64,000 bases of DNA from Thinopyrum elongatum (lineage: Eukaryota > Streptophyta > Magnoliopsida > Poales > Poaceae), in NCBI GenBank assembly GCA_011799875.1, contig CM022300.1, forward strand, positions 170,331,837 through 170,395,836, read 5' to 3'. The notes beneath the pieces are model-generated. The model was not told the DNA's origin. It worked only from the letters and a program-made list of their open reading frames with translations, and ran no database searches. The position numbers and the translations under genes are program-made. Shown piece after piece: positions 10,525 to 23,000 of this stretch (within the stretch, counting starts at the first letter, position 1; each line of letters begins with the position of its first letter).

Positions 10525-10867
10525 TCTAGGGGGGGTGTGCCGCACGCCCTGTGTGGCATCGACACAGTCCCGCCCGCATGAGGACATCTGGGCGCACCCA
10601 GCCACAGCCCGCACGTCCAGTGTGCGACGCGATCGCCCACACGTCCGGGCAAGCGACCCCGCGGCCCGCACAACCTATCTCGGCCGTCGTCCCTCTCCGC
10701 GTGCGAACCACAGTAGCCACCGTCCGTCATCTCCAACCTCCGTATCGGCAAATCTTCCCCTACCTCCATCATCTTCCTTCTCTAGTTGCCTTGGCAACCA
10801 GATCAAATCGCTAGCGCCCCCCTCCCCATCGACGGAAAACACTACAACGAGCTCACAGGTGAGAAAC
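10525..10867. other. GC-rich left sub-terminal region of the MULE
   Basis: About 340 bp of GC-rich sequence between the left TIR and the Tekay insertion. Several short overlapping ORFs exist on both strands but show no family motif. It continues after the Tekay element at 23908. Confidence 0.5.
10862..10867. repeat. Target-site duplication of the Tekay element (left)
   Basis: AGAAAC directly before the 5' LTR; the same six bases follow the 3' LTR at 23908-23913. Confidence 0.85.
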
Positions 10868-13800
10868 TGTAACACCCCCAGTGGTTAACTACAGTAATCA
10901 CCCTCATTGATTATGCCAAGTCATCATGATTATCAGTTCCTAATCATGATTTGCATTCAGCTCCTAACTCAAGATTCAAATTAAAACTAAAGTGGAAAAT
11001 AAAAGTTCTCCAAACCTGAAAAGTAAAATGTGCCTCATGTTGCAAATATTCCCAAAGCATTGATAAAAATGATTGCAACATTTAATGGAGTTGGGAAAGG
11101 ACTCAAACAACAAGAAACAGCAGCAAACAACACTATTTCATACCTTTTTAATTAAATAAAATCCCAAATGAAAACCTTTGGACTCAAAACCTTTTTATAA
11201 CAGTGGCATATAATGCACTGATATTATTGGACTATGTCTCATATTTTGCAAAAGTCTTTTGGAATGAAATTAAAAGGCAAAACAGTAAAGAAAAAGAAAA
11301 ACAGAAAAGAAAAGGAAGAAAAAGAAAAAGGCCTAGTCTACTATGCACTTACCGGCCTGCCCAACACAGTGCCGGCCCAGCCCAACACCTCCCGTCCCCT
11401 TCCCTTGTTCACCACCGCACGGCGCTGTCGCCCGCACCGCGCCCCGGGCCCCCCTTCTCCTCACTCGACACCGCACCTCGCCGTTCGCCGTGGGTGGATA
11501 AGAGCCCCCTGGCTCCCCACTGGATCCTCTGGTCTCTCCCCCTCTCCATCGCTCCTCCTTCTCCTCCTCTCTCTGTCGAACACCGTCGCCGCTCGCCGCC
11601 GCCGACGCGGCCACCGACGGCCCCGTACTCGCTGGTGTTGTCCACGAGCTCCGCCGCGGACGACCACCCCTCCTGGTGCCTCCAGACGGAGCCAAGGAGG
11701 CCTGCTGCTGTTGATTCTTCTTCCTCCCCATCTCCGGCCACGGCAAGCCCTCGCCGTCGATTCGCCGCCTCCCCCAGCGCTACCGATCATCGAGGGGCCT
11801 TCGTGAGCCCGCGCGGTGAGCTCCGCCTCGTCCCCATCTCCTTTCGAGCTCGGTTTCGAGCTATTGCGTGCGCCCACCGAAGCCCGAACTCCGGCCATCG
11901 CCGAGCTCGAGCGCGGCCGTAGCTCCGGCCATCCCCAGCTGCCGCCGCTCGCTCCTTTGGATGCGCCACATCACAGCGATCCCGTCGGAGTGACCCGCGA
12001 CCAAAATGGCCGCCCGTAGCGCGATTCCGGCGAAGCTCCGGCCGTCGCCGCCGTGTTTTGCCTCGCCGGCGCCGGCGCTGACGTGGCTCAGCTGGGGCCT
12101 GCTCTATGTGCCACTGACTGTGGGACCCGCGGGCCCAGTTGACCGGTCAACTGGCCTAGTTGACCGTCTGACTGGATAGTTGACTCAGGTCAACGAGGCC
12201 CCACCTGTCAGCCCCTCTGTTGCCTCTCTGGTGCACTGCACCGGGTGCACGTAGCAACTCCTGTTACTGTTTTTGATTTAAAATAATACCCTGGAATTTC
12301 AGAATATAGATTAAATTATGAAATTCAAAAGAAAATAAACCATAGCTCGGATGGAAAAACTTTATACATGAAAGTTGCTCAGAACGACGAGGCGAATCCG
12401 GATACGCGATCCGTTCGTGTGTCACGCGTCCCTACCTACCCGAACATGGGACTTTCCCCCTCCGGTTCGCCTGTCCGAAAATGCAACTTCGGGAAAACTT
12501 TCCCGGATGTTATTCCCCCTTCACCTATGTCGTGTAGCACTACGATAGGTCACCCCTAGAATCATGTATCGTATTGTCATGCATCTGTCTGCTTGTATTT
12601 ATTGTTTCTTCCCCCTCTTGCTATTCACTAGACCCCGAGACCGCCGACGATGTCCTGAAGACCGACGCCACCGTTGACAACCTTGTCCTTGCCGCCGAGC
12701 AACCAGGCAAGCCCCCCCCCTTGAGCATACCGATATCGCCCATTCTAATTTCTCGTGCTTGCATTAGAATTGCTGCTGCTACTGCTTTACCTATTCTGAT
12801 GCATAGCCTGTTTATTGTAACTGCTGTTGATAATTACCTGCATATCCTAAACTGCTTAGTATAGGTAGGGTAGAGACCTATCAGTGACCCCACTAGTCCC
12901 GACCGCTCCGCTGGATTATCAGAAGACCCGATCAACGGGATTGAAGACCAGGCCCCGACACCACACATCACCCCCCCCCCCTTAGTTGTAACGACACTGC
13001 AGCGTTACTATCGAGTGCCGAGGGTGAAACCTCTTGTAGCACTTCTGATGTTAACTCTGTAGAGTAGCTATTTGGTCGTGGTCATCGAAGGTGATTCCTC
13101 CTTCACCACTTCTGGTAACGACGCTGTCGTGCAACACATCAAGTGTGAACCCATCGAGGGTGATTCCTCCGAGTTCACCTTGACGGATACATCCAGTGGG
13201 AATTCAACGAGGGTGATACCTCGGATTCCTCTAATGTTATGGACACACAGATACTTGGACTTTACACTGTTACTTGGATAGGCGGGTCGACCCTGAGGGG
13301 TACCCGCGTGTGATGTGAAGATGGGTTGCCTGGATGGTGCCCGAGTGATGAATACGAGGCGTGGCCGGGCATTCTTGGCCCTTGCCGTAAGTCCTCGAGA
13401 CGGGGCGATGCGGTCACATCTTTCGTGAGTCTCTGCTCGTTACCGCAAGCCCTAGTCCACTAACGATTTGGATATTTGATCCGAGCAGTCCTCTGGCCTG
13501 ATAGCACTAACCATCACGTGGGAAGAGTTATGGGCACTCTGCATCATATGCATCAGCCGAAAGCTTTGTCAGACGTCCAGTTCAGCCTCGTGGCCGGGCC
13601 GGGCCAGTACCATCCAGGACTGAGGTGGTGCTCGTCTCGACCCTGCACACACCGACCCGGAGTGCACATGGCGATTGCCCAAGACCCCTGAGCGCTTAGG
13701 ATATAGACCGATGGGGACCTCTGTGCTGAGCTGTAGGTAGGGTTGCGATGTATCGTTTGGCGGAGGCCGGGCAGGACCCAGAAATTGTGTCCGGCCGGAG

Positions 13801-14764
13801 TTAATTGAGCATGGTGGGTAAGTTGGTGCACCCCTGCATTGAAGAAAACTTCTATCGATAGCCGGTCCTACGTTAACGGACACTCGGAGTTGTATCCTGA
13901 TTGATACAATTAGAACTGGATACTTGGATACTATGGCTCTGGGATTGCTTCTCGCAGGGAGTCGAGAAGGGATCTCAGGATGAGGTTGATGACCGTATGG
14001 CTCTGGGATTGCTTCTCGCAGGGAGTCGAGAAGGGATCTCAGGACGAGGTTGATGACTGTATGGCTCTGGGATTTCTTTCTCGCAGGGAGTCGAGAAAGG
14101 ATCTCTGGGTGAGGTTGAGACTTAATGATACTGCTACATTATATGGTACTGTTCTACTCTCTTCTATTGCTGCAAGACCTCTGAAGATGCTAGTCTTCGA
14201 TAGGACTAGGCCTTCTCTCTATTCTGGCATTTCTGCAGCCCAGTCCACATATACAGCCTCCCTTTGATAATGTTGCATATGTAGTGTAGATCCTTGCTTG
14301 CTGAGTACTTCTGAGTACTCACGGTTGCTTTGTTTTCCTTTTCTCCCCATATCAGTTTGTCGTGACCAAGATGATGGAGCCCCCTAAGACAGATGCCCCG
14401 TCGATCACTACTACTACCCAGAGGATGGATACTACTTCGAGCTTGCCATCGACCAGGAGTAGGTTCGGAGGGTCCCAGGCAGGAGCCCTGCGCCTTTCGA
14501 TCATAGTGTCTTATTTTGCCCCGCCTTTCTAAATGCCTTTCTTTGTTTTCTTTTATATCTGTACTCAGATATCTGCTACTTCCGCTGACGCTTGTACGCA
14601 AGCTTATGTATTCGAACCCTTGAGGCCCCTGGCTTGTAATATAAAGCTTGTATGACTTTATTTATGTTTTAGAGTTGTGTTGTGATATCTTCCCGTGAGT
14701 CTTTAGGCTTGATTGTGTGCATTTGCGTGTATGATTAGTGCACGGTTGAGCCGGGGGCATCACA
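10868..14764 (+). repeat. Tekay 5' LTR
   Basis: 3897 bp, TG..CA. It is the same sequence as 20025-23907 apart from scattered substitutions and small indels. It contains a GC-rich, Pro/Ser/Arg-coding segment at about 11330-12020 and three copies of a 64-bp repeat at 13932-14117. ORFs inside (for example 11203-11922) recur in the 3' LTR with frame differences and are not regarded as genes. Confidence 0.93.
13932..14117. repeat. 64-bp tandem repeat in the 5' LTR, three copies
   Basis: TATGGCTCTGGGATT starts at 13932, 13996 and 14060. Each unit holds the imperfect palindrome TTCTCGCAGGGAGTCGAGAA, which could form a hairpin. The same array is in the 3' LTR. Confidence 0.92.
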
Positions 14765-14767
14765 AGT

Positions 14768-14779
14768 TGGTATCAGAGC
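14768..14779 (+). other. Primer binding site (initiator tRNA-Met)
   Basis: TGGTATCAGAGC three bases after the LTR end, the standard tRNA-Met primer site of Tekay and other chromoviruses. Confidence 0.95.
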
Positions 14780-15381
14780 CGACTGACTGTAGGAACCCCT
14801 TTCCAACTCCTTGGCCGAAGTTGAGTCTAGTCATTGAAAAACTTTTACTAACATGGCTGTGTGGCTTACGGGCCCATGTCGCCAATTGGGTGGTATTAGG
14901 ATCTTTTACTCCTCGACCTTTACTCTGGGACTCTGATCTCTCTTCCTTTTGGGTTAAATGAATTTTACTAACTCCAACATTAGGTTCTCGTGATCACATC
15001 CACCCGGTGTTCTGAAATTTCCCCCCCTTCCTTCAAGATTGTGGGCCAGGTTCTGCTTGCAGGATCCTTTTATCGAGGGCACCCTGTGTTGTCACTTGCA
15101 GATTCCTCGCTCCAATAGTTTTCTCCGACGTTGATGTAGCCTTTGCTATGTCCCGTCGTGTACTTCCTTGCCGCGTGCCTGCGCGCCGCCTAGTTTGTCT
15201 AGCTGCGTGCATTTCCGAACTCCTACCACCGTTTGTGTCCAATTCCGTGCATCGTTCTGTATGTATTTGATGACTACTACTATGCACCTAATGCCTTCTT
15301 GTTCATCACTCATGTTACTTCATGAATCATTCCATACACCTGCAGTTCTTCTTGCTAAACTGCCCCTGTTGATTTGGCAGG
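14780..15381 (+). other. Untranslated leader of the Tekay element
   Basis: About 600 bp between PBS and the gag start. No conserved coding signal; it would hold the packaging signal in an active element. Confidence 0.6.
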
Positions 15382-18300
15382 ATGGCTGACGATCCTCCAC
15401 CTCCACCCTATATTGCCGCAATGATGCAGCAGTTTGAACTCAACCGTCAGCAGTTTGAGCTCAATCGTCAGTTTATGACCGGAGTATTGGCTCAATTCCC
15501 AACTCAGAATGCTCAGCAACAGAATGCTCCAATAACTCTGCCAGAATTTGTGCGCCTCAGTCCATCCGTTTTCCGCAACTCCACCAATCCTATGGATGCT
15601 GATGATTGGCTTCATGACATCCTGTTTGAGATGGAGTCAGCTAATGTTGCTCCTGACAGTTACGTCACATTTGCGACATTCCACCTGAAGGGCCCAGCTG
15701 TTCAATGGTGGGAAAGCCACAAGGGTATGTTGCCCGCTGAAACAGTAACCACATGGCAGGAATTTCAGTCAGCTTTTCGTGCACGATGCATTCCTCAAGG
15801 TCTGATGGACCAGAAGAGGCAGGAGTTCCGCCAACTCTCTCATGGAAAAATGACTGTGGATGAATATCAGAGGAAATTTCTTGAACTATCCCGCGATGCT
15901 GAAGATGACGTCGACACTGAAACTCGCAAGCAGGAGAAATTCCATGAAGGACTACGTACTGATATAAAACTTGCACTTGCTGTCCATGATTTCACAGATT
16001 TTGCAACGCTTGTCAGCAAATCTTTCCAAGTTGAAACAGCTCTGACTGAGTACCAGGAGTTGCTCAAGCGCACTCATGAAGCTGGCTCAACCTCGAGTCT
16101 GCCTGTTCAGAAACGACGAGTCTGGATCCCACACAATGTTCATCATCGGCCAGCTCCAACACCAAGGCCGTCTTATGTTGCACCTCGCCTGCCTCCACCG
16201 CCGACACAGCTAGTGACTCAGGGTGGACAGTCCAATGCTGTAGCTCCTCCCCAAAATGATCGGAATTGCTTCCAGTGTGGTCAACTAGGGCACCGTGCTA
16301 CCAATTGCCGTCCGAATCAAAATCGAGATGCCCGAGCTCGTCAGCCCAGGAATCCCAATGCTAGACCTTCTGCTGTTATACTGGGCCATGCTAACCATGT
16401 CAATACAGAAGAGGCTCAGAAAGAACCAACCATTGTGATGGGTACCCTCCCGATTAATTCAGTTGCAGCTTCTGTCCTTTTCGACTCAGGAGCATCACAT
16501 TCCTTTGTGTCTCAACAAATTGCTCAGCCGCATGAGCTACATCTAGAGCTGTTACCCACACCATTAGAGATTATCACTCCCCGTTCTAGGTGGCAAACCA
16601 AGATGGTAAGTCACAACAATCAGATCAGAATTGAAGGGTTGATGTTCTCTGCTTCCCTTATTGCTCTTGGACCTTCCGACGTAGAAATTATTCTCGGTAT
16701 GGACTGGTTGACAGCCCATAATGCTTTGATTGACTGTGCTACTAAGACAATCCAGCTCACAAACCCTTCTGGTCAGGTGATCAATTACTTAGCCCGAATA
16801 GCTCAGCATGCTGAGAGCCAGATATATGTTTTGAATGCATTGAACGCTTCACCTCTTGAAGGCATCGAGAACGTTCCAGTTGTTCATGATTTTCAAGATG
16901 TATTTGTAGAAGAACTTCCAGGAATACCCCCTGCTAGAGCTGTCGAGTTTGTCATCGACTTGAAGCCTGGCACAACACCTATTGCGAAGCGTCCTTATAA
17001 GATGCCTCCGCATCATCTTCTCGAGCTTAAGGAAGAAATCGACACATCACTTAAGAAAGGTTTCATCCGCCCCAGTTCCTATGCTTGGGAAGCACCTTCA
17101 CTCTTCGTTAAGAAGAAGGATGGAACTAACCGATTGGTTCAGGATTATCGGCCCATTAACCAAGCCACAATCCAGAACAAATATCCGCTTCCTCGGATCA
17201 ATGATTTGTATGATCAGCTTGCTGGATCATCGGTACTCCCTCCGTTCCAGAATATAAGGTGTATTGGTTTCTGTGCAAGTCAACCATTTGAATATTTGAC
17301 CAAGATTATAGAGTAAAATAACAACATCTACAATACATAGTAGATAAAATATGAAACTACTCTTCATGATGGATCAAATGATATAAATTTCGTACTGTGA
17401 ATGTTGATAGATTTTTCTAAAAACTCGGTCAAACTTGCCCTCGTTTGACTTTTCAAAAAACGAATACACCTTATATAAAGGAACGGAGGGAGTATTCTCT
17501 AAACTTGATTTAAGGTTGGGTTATCATCAGATCCGTGTTCGTGAAGAGGATATTCCCAAGACTGCATTTGTTACTCGTTATGGCTCCTACGAGTACACTG
17601 TCATGTCATTTGGCTTAACAAATGCTCCAGCCACATTCTCCCGTCTGATGAATTATATCTTCATGGATTACCTCGACAAGTTCATCATGGTTTATCTAGA
17701 TGATATTCTGGTATATTCGAAGAATAAGGAAGAACATGCCGAACACCTCCGTCTTGTACTGGAAAGGCTCCGAGAACACCAGTTGTATGCCAAATACTCC
17801 AAATGCGAGTTCTGGTTATCTGAAGTGACATATCTTGGCCATGTGATTTCGAAAGATGGCATTGCCGTTAACCCAGAACGAGTTCAGGCTATTCTTGAAT
17901 GGACTCCACCGAAGAATGTCAAGCAAGTCAGAAGTTTTCTTGGCCTTGCAAGCTATTGTCGTCGATTTGTCGAGAACTTTTCCAAGATTGCTAAGCCTTT
18001 GACTAATCTGCTTCACAAGGGCGTTAAGTTTGAATGGACAGACAAATGTCAGGAAAGTTTTCAAACACTCAAAGACAAGCTAACATCTGCCCCAGTACTA
18101 TCTCCTCCAGATACCCGCAAAGACTTTGTGATTTATTGTGACGCATCCCGTGAAGGATTAGGCTGTGTCCTAATGCAAGAGCGTAAGGTGATTGCTTACG
18201 GCTCTCGTCAGTTGCGCCCACATGAAGAAAATTATCTGGTACATGATTTAGATCTAGCTGCTGTCATCTATGCACTGCAGTTGTGGCGACATTACCTTCT

Positions 18301-19988
18301 CGGTAATCATTGCGAGATCTACACGGATCATAAAAGTCTGAAGTACTTGTTCACTCAGCCATCTCTAAACCTACGTCAGCAAAGATGGATGGAGGCCATT
18401 GTGGACAATGATTTGGGTATATCCTATACCCCTGGCAAGGCTAACGTGATGGCTGATGCCTTAAGCCGCAAGTCCTATTGCGACAACCTCATGGTTAGGC
18501 GAGCTCAACCTCGTCTTTTTGAAGAACTGTGCAAGCTGAATCTGCGTATTGTTCCACAGGGCTCTCTAAATAACCTTGTGATACAACCAGATCTTGAGAA
18601 AGCTGTTAAGAATGCGCAAGCTAAGGATGCTGAAGTTGATCTGATGAAGAAAAATCTTCACCTTGAAAAGTACAGGGATTTCTCGCTGTCTGAAGATGGA
18701 ACTTTGTATTTCAGAAACCGCATTGTCGCATGATACCCCACTGTCTATTCATCCGGGTAGCACCAAGATGTATCGTGATCTCCGTCAAAGGTACTGGTGG
18801 TCTAAAATGAAGCAGAACATTGCTCGATATGTTGCTGAATGTGATGTGTGCCGTCGCGTTAAAGTAGAACACCAGAAGCCTGCTGGAATTCTGCAACCGC
18901 TTCCTATTCCTTTATGGAAATGGGATAAGGTTCAGATGGATTTCATTACTGGCCTTCCCAGGTCACAGAAGGGTCACGATGCTATTCTTGTAGTCGTCGA
19001 TCAACTCTCTAAAGTTGCACACTTTCTGCCTGTCAAAGAGACTATCACTGCTAGTCAGTTAGTAGAGTTGTATATCTCAAGAATTGTTTCACTCCACGGT
19101 ATTCCGAAGGAGATCAGTTCAGACCGTGGTGGCCTTTTCACTTCCAAGTTCTGGGAAAGTTTCCAAATAGCTATGGGAACTCATATTACCTGGAGTTCAG
19201 CTTATCACCCTCAATCCCAAGGCCAAGTCGAACGAGTCAATCAAGTGCTTGAAGACATGCTACGAGCTTGTGTTATTTCTTTCGGCAAGAAGTGGGAAGA
19301 ATCTCTCCCGTATGCCGAGTTCTCTTATAACAACAGCTATCAAGCCAGCTTGAAAATGGCTCCCTTTGAAGTTCTATATGGACGTAAGTGTCGAACCACT
19401 CTGAATTGGTCAGAAACTGGGGAACGACCGCTCGTGGGTCCGGATATTATTAAACATGCCGAAGAGCAAGTTCGTATTGTCCGGGAAAATCTCAAGGTGG
19501 CTCAGGACCGCCAGAAGAGCAACTATGATCGCAACCGATGGGGTTTGACTTGTCAACCTGGTGATCAGGCTTATCTGCGAGTCACTCCTATGAAGGGCAC
19601 CCACCGTTTTGGAATGAAGGGCAAGCTAGCTCCGCGCTACATTGGTCCTTTCCGCATTGTGGCATGACGTGGTCAGGTGGCATATAAATTGGAGTTGCCG
19701 CTGCAATTCTCTCATATCCACGACGTCTTCCATGTGTCGCAACTTCGTCGTTGCTTCAAGGAATCTCCGCACCGAGCTGTGGATCACGAGATGCTCGAAC
19801 TGCAGGAAGATCTTTCATATAAGGAGCATCCGATCCGCATTCTCGATGAAGCTGAACGTCGGACCCATCAGAAGGTTACCAAGTTCCTCAAAGTGCAATC
19901 GTCAAATCATACTGAAGATGAAGCCACTTGGGAAAGCGAGGATAATCTTCGTGCGGAATACCCTGAACTTTTTCCTTCTACCTCTTAA
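15382..19988 (+). pseudogene. Tekay gag-pol polyprotein, disrupted
   Basis: Start ATG 15382 ([15 protein letters not shown]). Order of domains: Gag (roughly residues 50-240, with the WW of AVQWWESHK); zinc knuckle [14 protein letters not shown] (Cys296-Cys309); aspartic protease with FDSGASHSF (Asp368); reverse transcriptase with YLDD at 17693-17704; RNase H ([12 protein letters not shown], later [10 protein letters not shown]); integrase with a zinc finger ending CDVC, then the DDE residues in MDFITGLP, SSDRGGLF and QGQVERVNQ; and a C-terminal chromodomain-like tail (KFLKVQSSNHTEDEATWE). Breaks: the MITE at 17236-17492 splits the RT; the frame stops at TGA 18731-18733 and the integrase resumes in another frame at about 18729, with the usual linker apparently lost; TGA at 19665-19667 inside the integrase. 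The stop is TAA 19986-19988. It cannot make a working polyprotein. Confidence 0.92.
17236..17492. mobile_element. Stowaway (Tc1/Mariner) MITE inside the Tekay reverse transcriptase
   Basis: 257 bp with terminal inverted repeats of about 30 bp starting CTCCCTCCGTTCC and nearly identical at both ends (the inner part is ATATAAGGTGTATT). It is flanked by TA at 17234-17235 and 17493-17494, the Stowaway target duplication. It is AT-rich with no ORF. The RT reading frame resumes exactly after the second TA, so this is a clean insertion. Confidence 0.95.
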
Positions 19989-20010
19989 TTCTCGGGACGA
20001 GAAATCTTGT

Positions 20011-20024
20011 TAGTAGAGGAGATT
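20011..20024 (+). other. Polypurine tract of the Tekay element
   Basis: TAGTAGAGGAGATT directly before the 3' LTR. Primer for plus-strand DNA synthesis. Confidence 0.75.
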
Positions 20025-23000
20025 TGTAACACCCCCAGTGGTTAACTACAGTAATCACCCTCATTGATTATGCCAAGTCATCATGATTATCAGTGCCTAA
20101 TCATGATTTGCATTCAGCTCCTAACTCAAGATTCAAATTAAAACTAAAGTGGAAAATAAAAGTTGTCCAAACCTGAAAACTAAAATGTGCCTCATATTGC
20201 AAATATTCCCAAAGCATTGATAAAAATGATTGCAACATTTAATAGAGTTAGGAAAGGACTCAAACAACAAGAAACAACAGCAAACATCACTATTTCATAC
20301 CTTTTTAATTAAATAAAATCCCAAATGAAAACCTTTGGACTCAAAACCTTTTTATAACAGTGGCATATAATGCACTGATATTATTGGACTATGTCTCATA
20401 TTTTGCAAAAGTCTTTTGGAATGAAATTAAAAGGTAAAACAGTAAAGAAAAAGAAAAACAGAAAAGAAAAGGAAGAAAAAGAAAAAGGCCTAGTCTACTA
20501 TGCACTTACCGGCCTACCCAACACAGTGCCGGCACAGCCCAACACATCCCGTCCCCTTCCCCTGTTCACCACCGCACGCCGCTGTCGCCCGCACCGCGCG
20601 CCGCGCCCCGGCCCCCCCTTCTCCTCGCTCGACACCGCGCCTCGCCGCTCGCCGTGGGTGGATAAGAGCCCCCTGGCTCCCCACTGGATCCTCTGGTCTC
20701 TCCCCCTCTCCATCGCTCCTCCTTCTCCTCCTCTCTCTGTCGAACACCATCGCCGCTCACCGCAGCCGACGCGGCCACCGACGGCCCCGTACTCGCTGGT
20801 GTTGTCCACGAGCTTCGCCGCGGATGACCACCCCTCCTGGTGCCTCCAGACGGAGCCAAGGAGGCCTGCTGCTGCTAATTCTTCTTCCTCCCCATCTCCG
20901 GCCACCGCATGCCCTCGCCGTCGATTCGCCGCCTCCCCCTGCACTACCGATCATCGAGGGGCCTCCGTGAGCCCGCGCGGTGAGCTCCGCCTCCTCCCCA
21001 TCTCCTTTCGATCTCAGTTTCGAGCTATTGCGTGCGCCCATCGAAGCCCGAACTCTGGCCATCGCCGAGCTCGAGCGCGGCCGTAGCTCCGGCCATCCCC
21101 AGCTGCCGCCGCTCACTCCTTTGGATGTGCCACATCACAGCGATCCCGTAGGAGTGACCCGCGACCAAAATGACCAGCTGCCGCCGCTCACTCCTTTGTG
21201 TTTTGCCTCGCCGGCGCCGGCGCTAACGTGGCTCAGCTGGGGCCCGCTCTATGTGCCACTGACTGTGGGACCCGCGGGCCCAGTTGACCGGTCAACTGAC
21301 CTAGTTGACCGGCTGACTGGACAGTTGACTCAGGTCAACGAGGCCCCACCTGTTAGCCCCTCTGGTGCCTCTCTTGTGCACTACACCGGGTGCATGTAGC
21401 AATTCCAGTTACTGTTTTCGATTTAAAATAATACCCTGGAATTTCAGAATATAGATTAAACTTTGAAATTCAATAGAAAATAAACCGTAGCTCGGATGGA
21501 AAAACTTTATACATGAAAGTTGCTTAGAACGACGAGGCGAATCCGGATAGGCGTCCGTTCGTCCGTCACGTGTCCCTAGCTACTCGAACATGGGACTTTC
21601 CCCCTCCGGTTCGCCTGTCCGAAAATGCAACTTCGGGAAAACTTTCCCGGATGTTATTCCCCCTTCACCTATGTCGTGTAGAACTACGATAGGTCACCCC
21701 TAGCACCGTGTATCGTATTGTCATGCATCTGTCTGCTTGTATTTATTGTTTCTTCACCCTCTTCCTATTCGCTAGACCCCGAGACCGCTGACGATGTCCT
21801 GAAGACCGATGCCACCGTTGACAACCTTGCCCTGGCCGCCGAGCAACCAGGCAAGCCCCCCCCCCCTTGAGCATACCGATATCACCCATTCTAATTTCTC
21901 GTGCTTGCATTAGAATTGCTGCTGCTACTGCTTTACCTATTCTGATGCATAGCCTGTTTATTGTAACCTGCTGTTGATAATTACCTGCATATCCTAAACT
22001 GCTTAGTATAGGCTGGGTAGAGACCTATCAGTGACCCCACTAGTCCCGACCGCCCCGCTGGATTATCAGAAGACCCGATCAACGGGATTGAAGACCAGGC
22101 CCCGACACCGCACATCACCCCCCGTTAGTTGTAACGACACTGCAGTGTTACTATCGAGTGCCGAGGGTGAAACCTCTTGTAGCACTTCTGATGTTAACTC
22201 TGTAGAGTAGCTATTTGGTCGTGGTCATCAAGGGTGATTCCTCCTTCACCACTTCCGGTAACGACGCTGTCGTGCAACACATCATGTGTGAACCCATCGA
22301 GGGTGATTCCTCCGAGTTCACCTTGACAGATACATCGAGTGGGAATTCAACGAGGGTGATACCTCGGATTCCTCTGATGTTATGGACACACGGATACTTG
22401 GACTTTACACTGTTACTTGGATAGGCGGGTCGCCCCTGAGGGGTACCCGCATGTGATGTGAAGATGGGTTGCCTGGATGGTGCCCGAGTGACGAATACGA
22501 GGCGTGGTCGGGCATTCTTGGCCCTTGCCGCAAGTCCTTGAGACGGGGAGATGGGGTCACATCTTTCGTGAGTCTCTGCTCGTTACCGCAAGCCCTAGTC
22601 CACTAACGATTTGGATATTTGATCCGAGCAGGCCTCTGGCCTGATAGCACTAACCATCACGTGGGAAGAGTTATGGGCACTCTGCATCGTATGCATCAGC
22701 CGAAAGCTTTGTCAGACGTCCAGTTCAGCCTCGTGGCCGGACCGGGCCAGTACCATCCAGGACTGAGGTGGTGCTCGTCCCGACCCTGCACACACCAACC
22801 CGGAGTGCACAGGGCGATGGCCCAAGACCCCTGAGCGCTTAGGATATAGACCGACGGGGACCTCTCTGCAGAGCTGTAGGTAGGGTTGCGATGTATCATT
22901 TGGCCGAGGCCGGGCAGGACCCAGAAAGTGTGTCCGGTCGGAGTTAATCGAGCGTGGTGGGTAAGTTGGTGCACCCCTGCGGGGAAGAAAACTTCTATCG

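Noticed and set aside
11203..11922. GC-rich Pro/Ser/Arg ORFs, repeated at 20391-21086
   Set aside because: They lie in both LTRs of the Tekay element, differ in frame between the copies and overlap long ORFs on both strands; explained by GC-rich LTR sequence.
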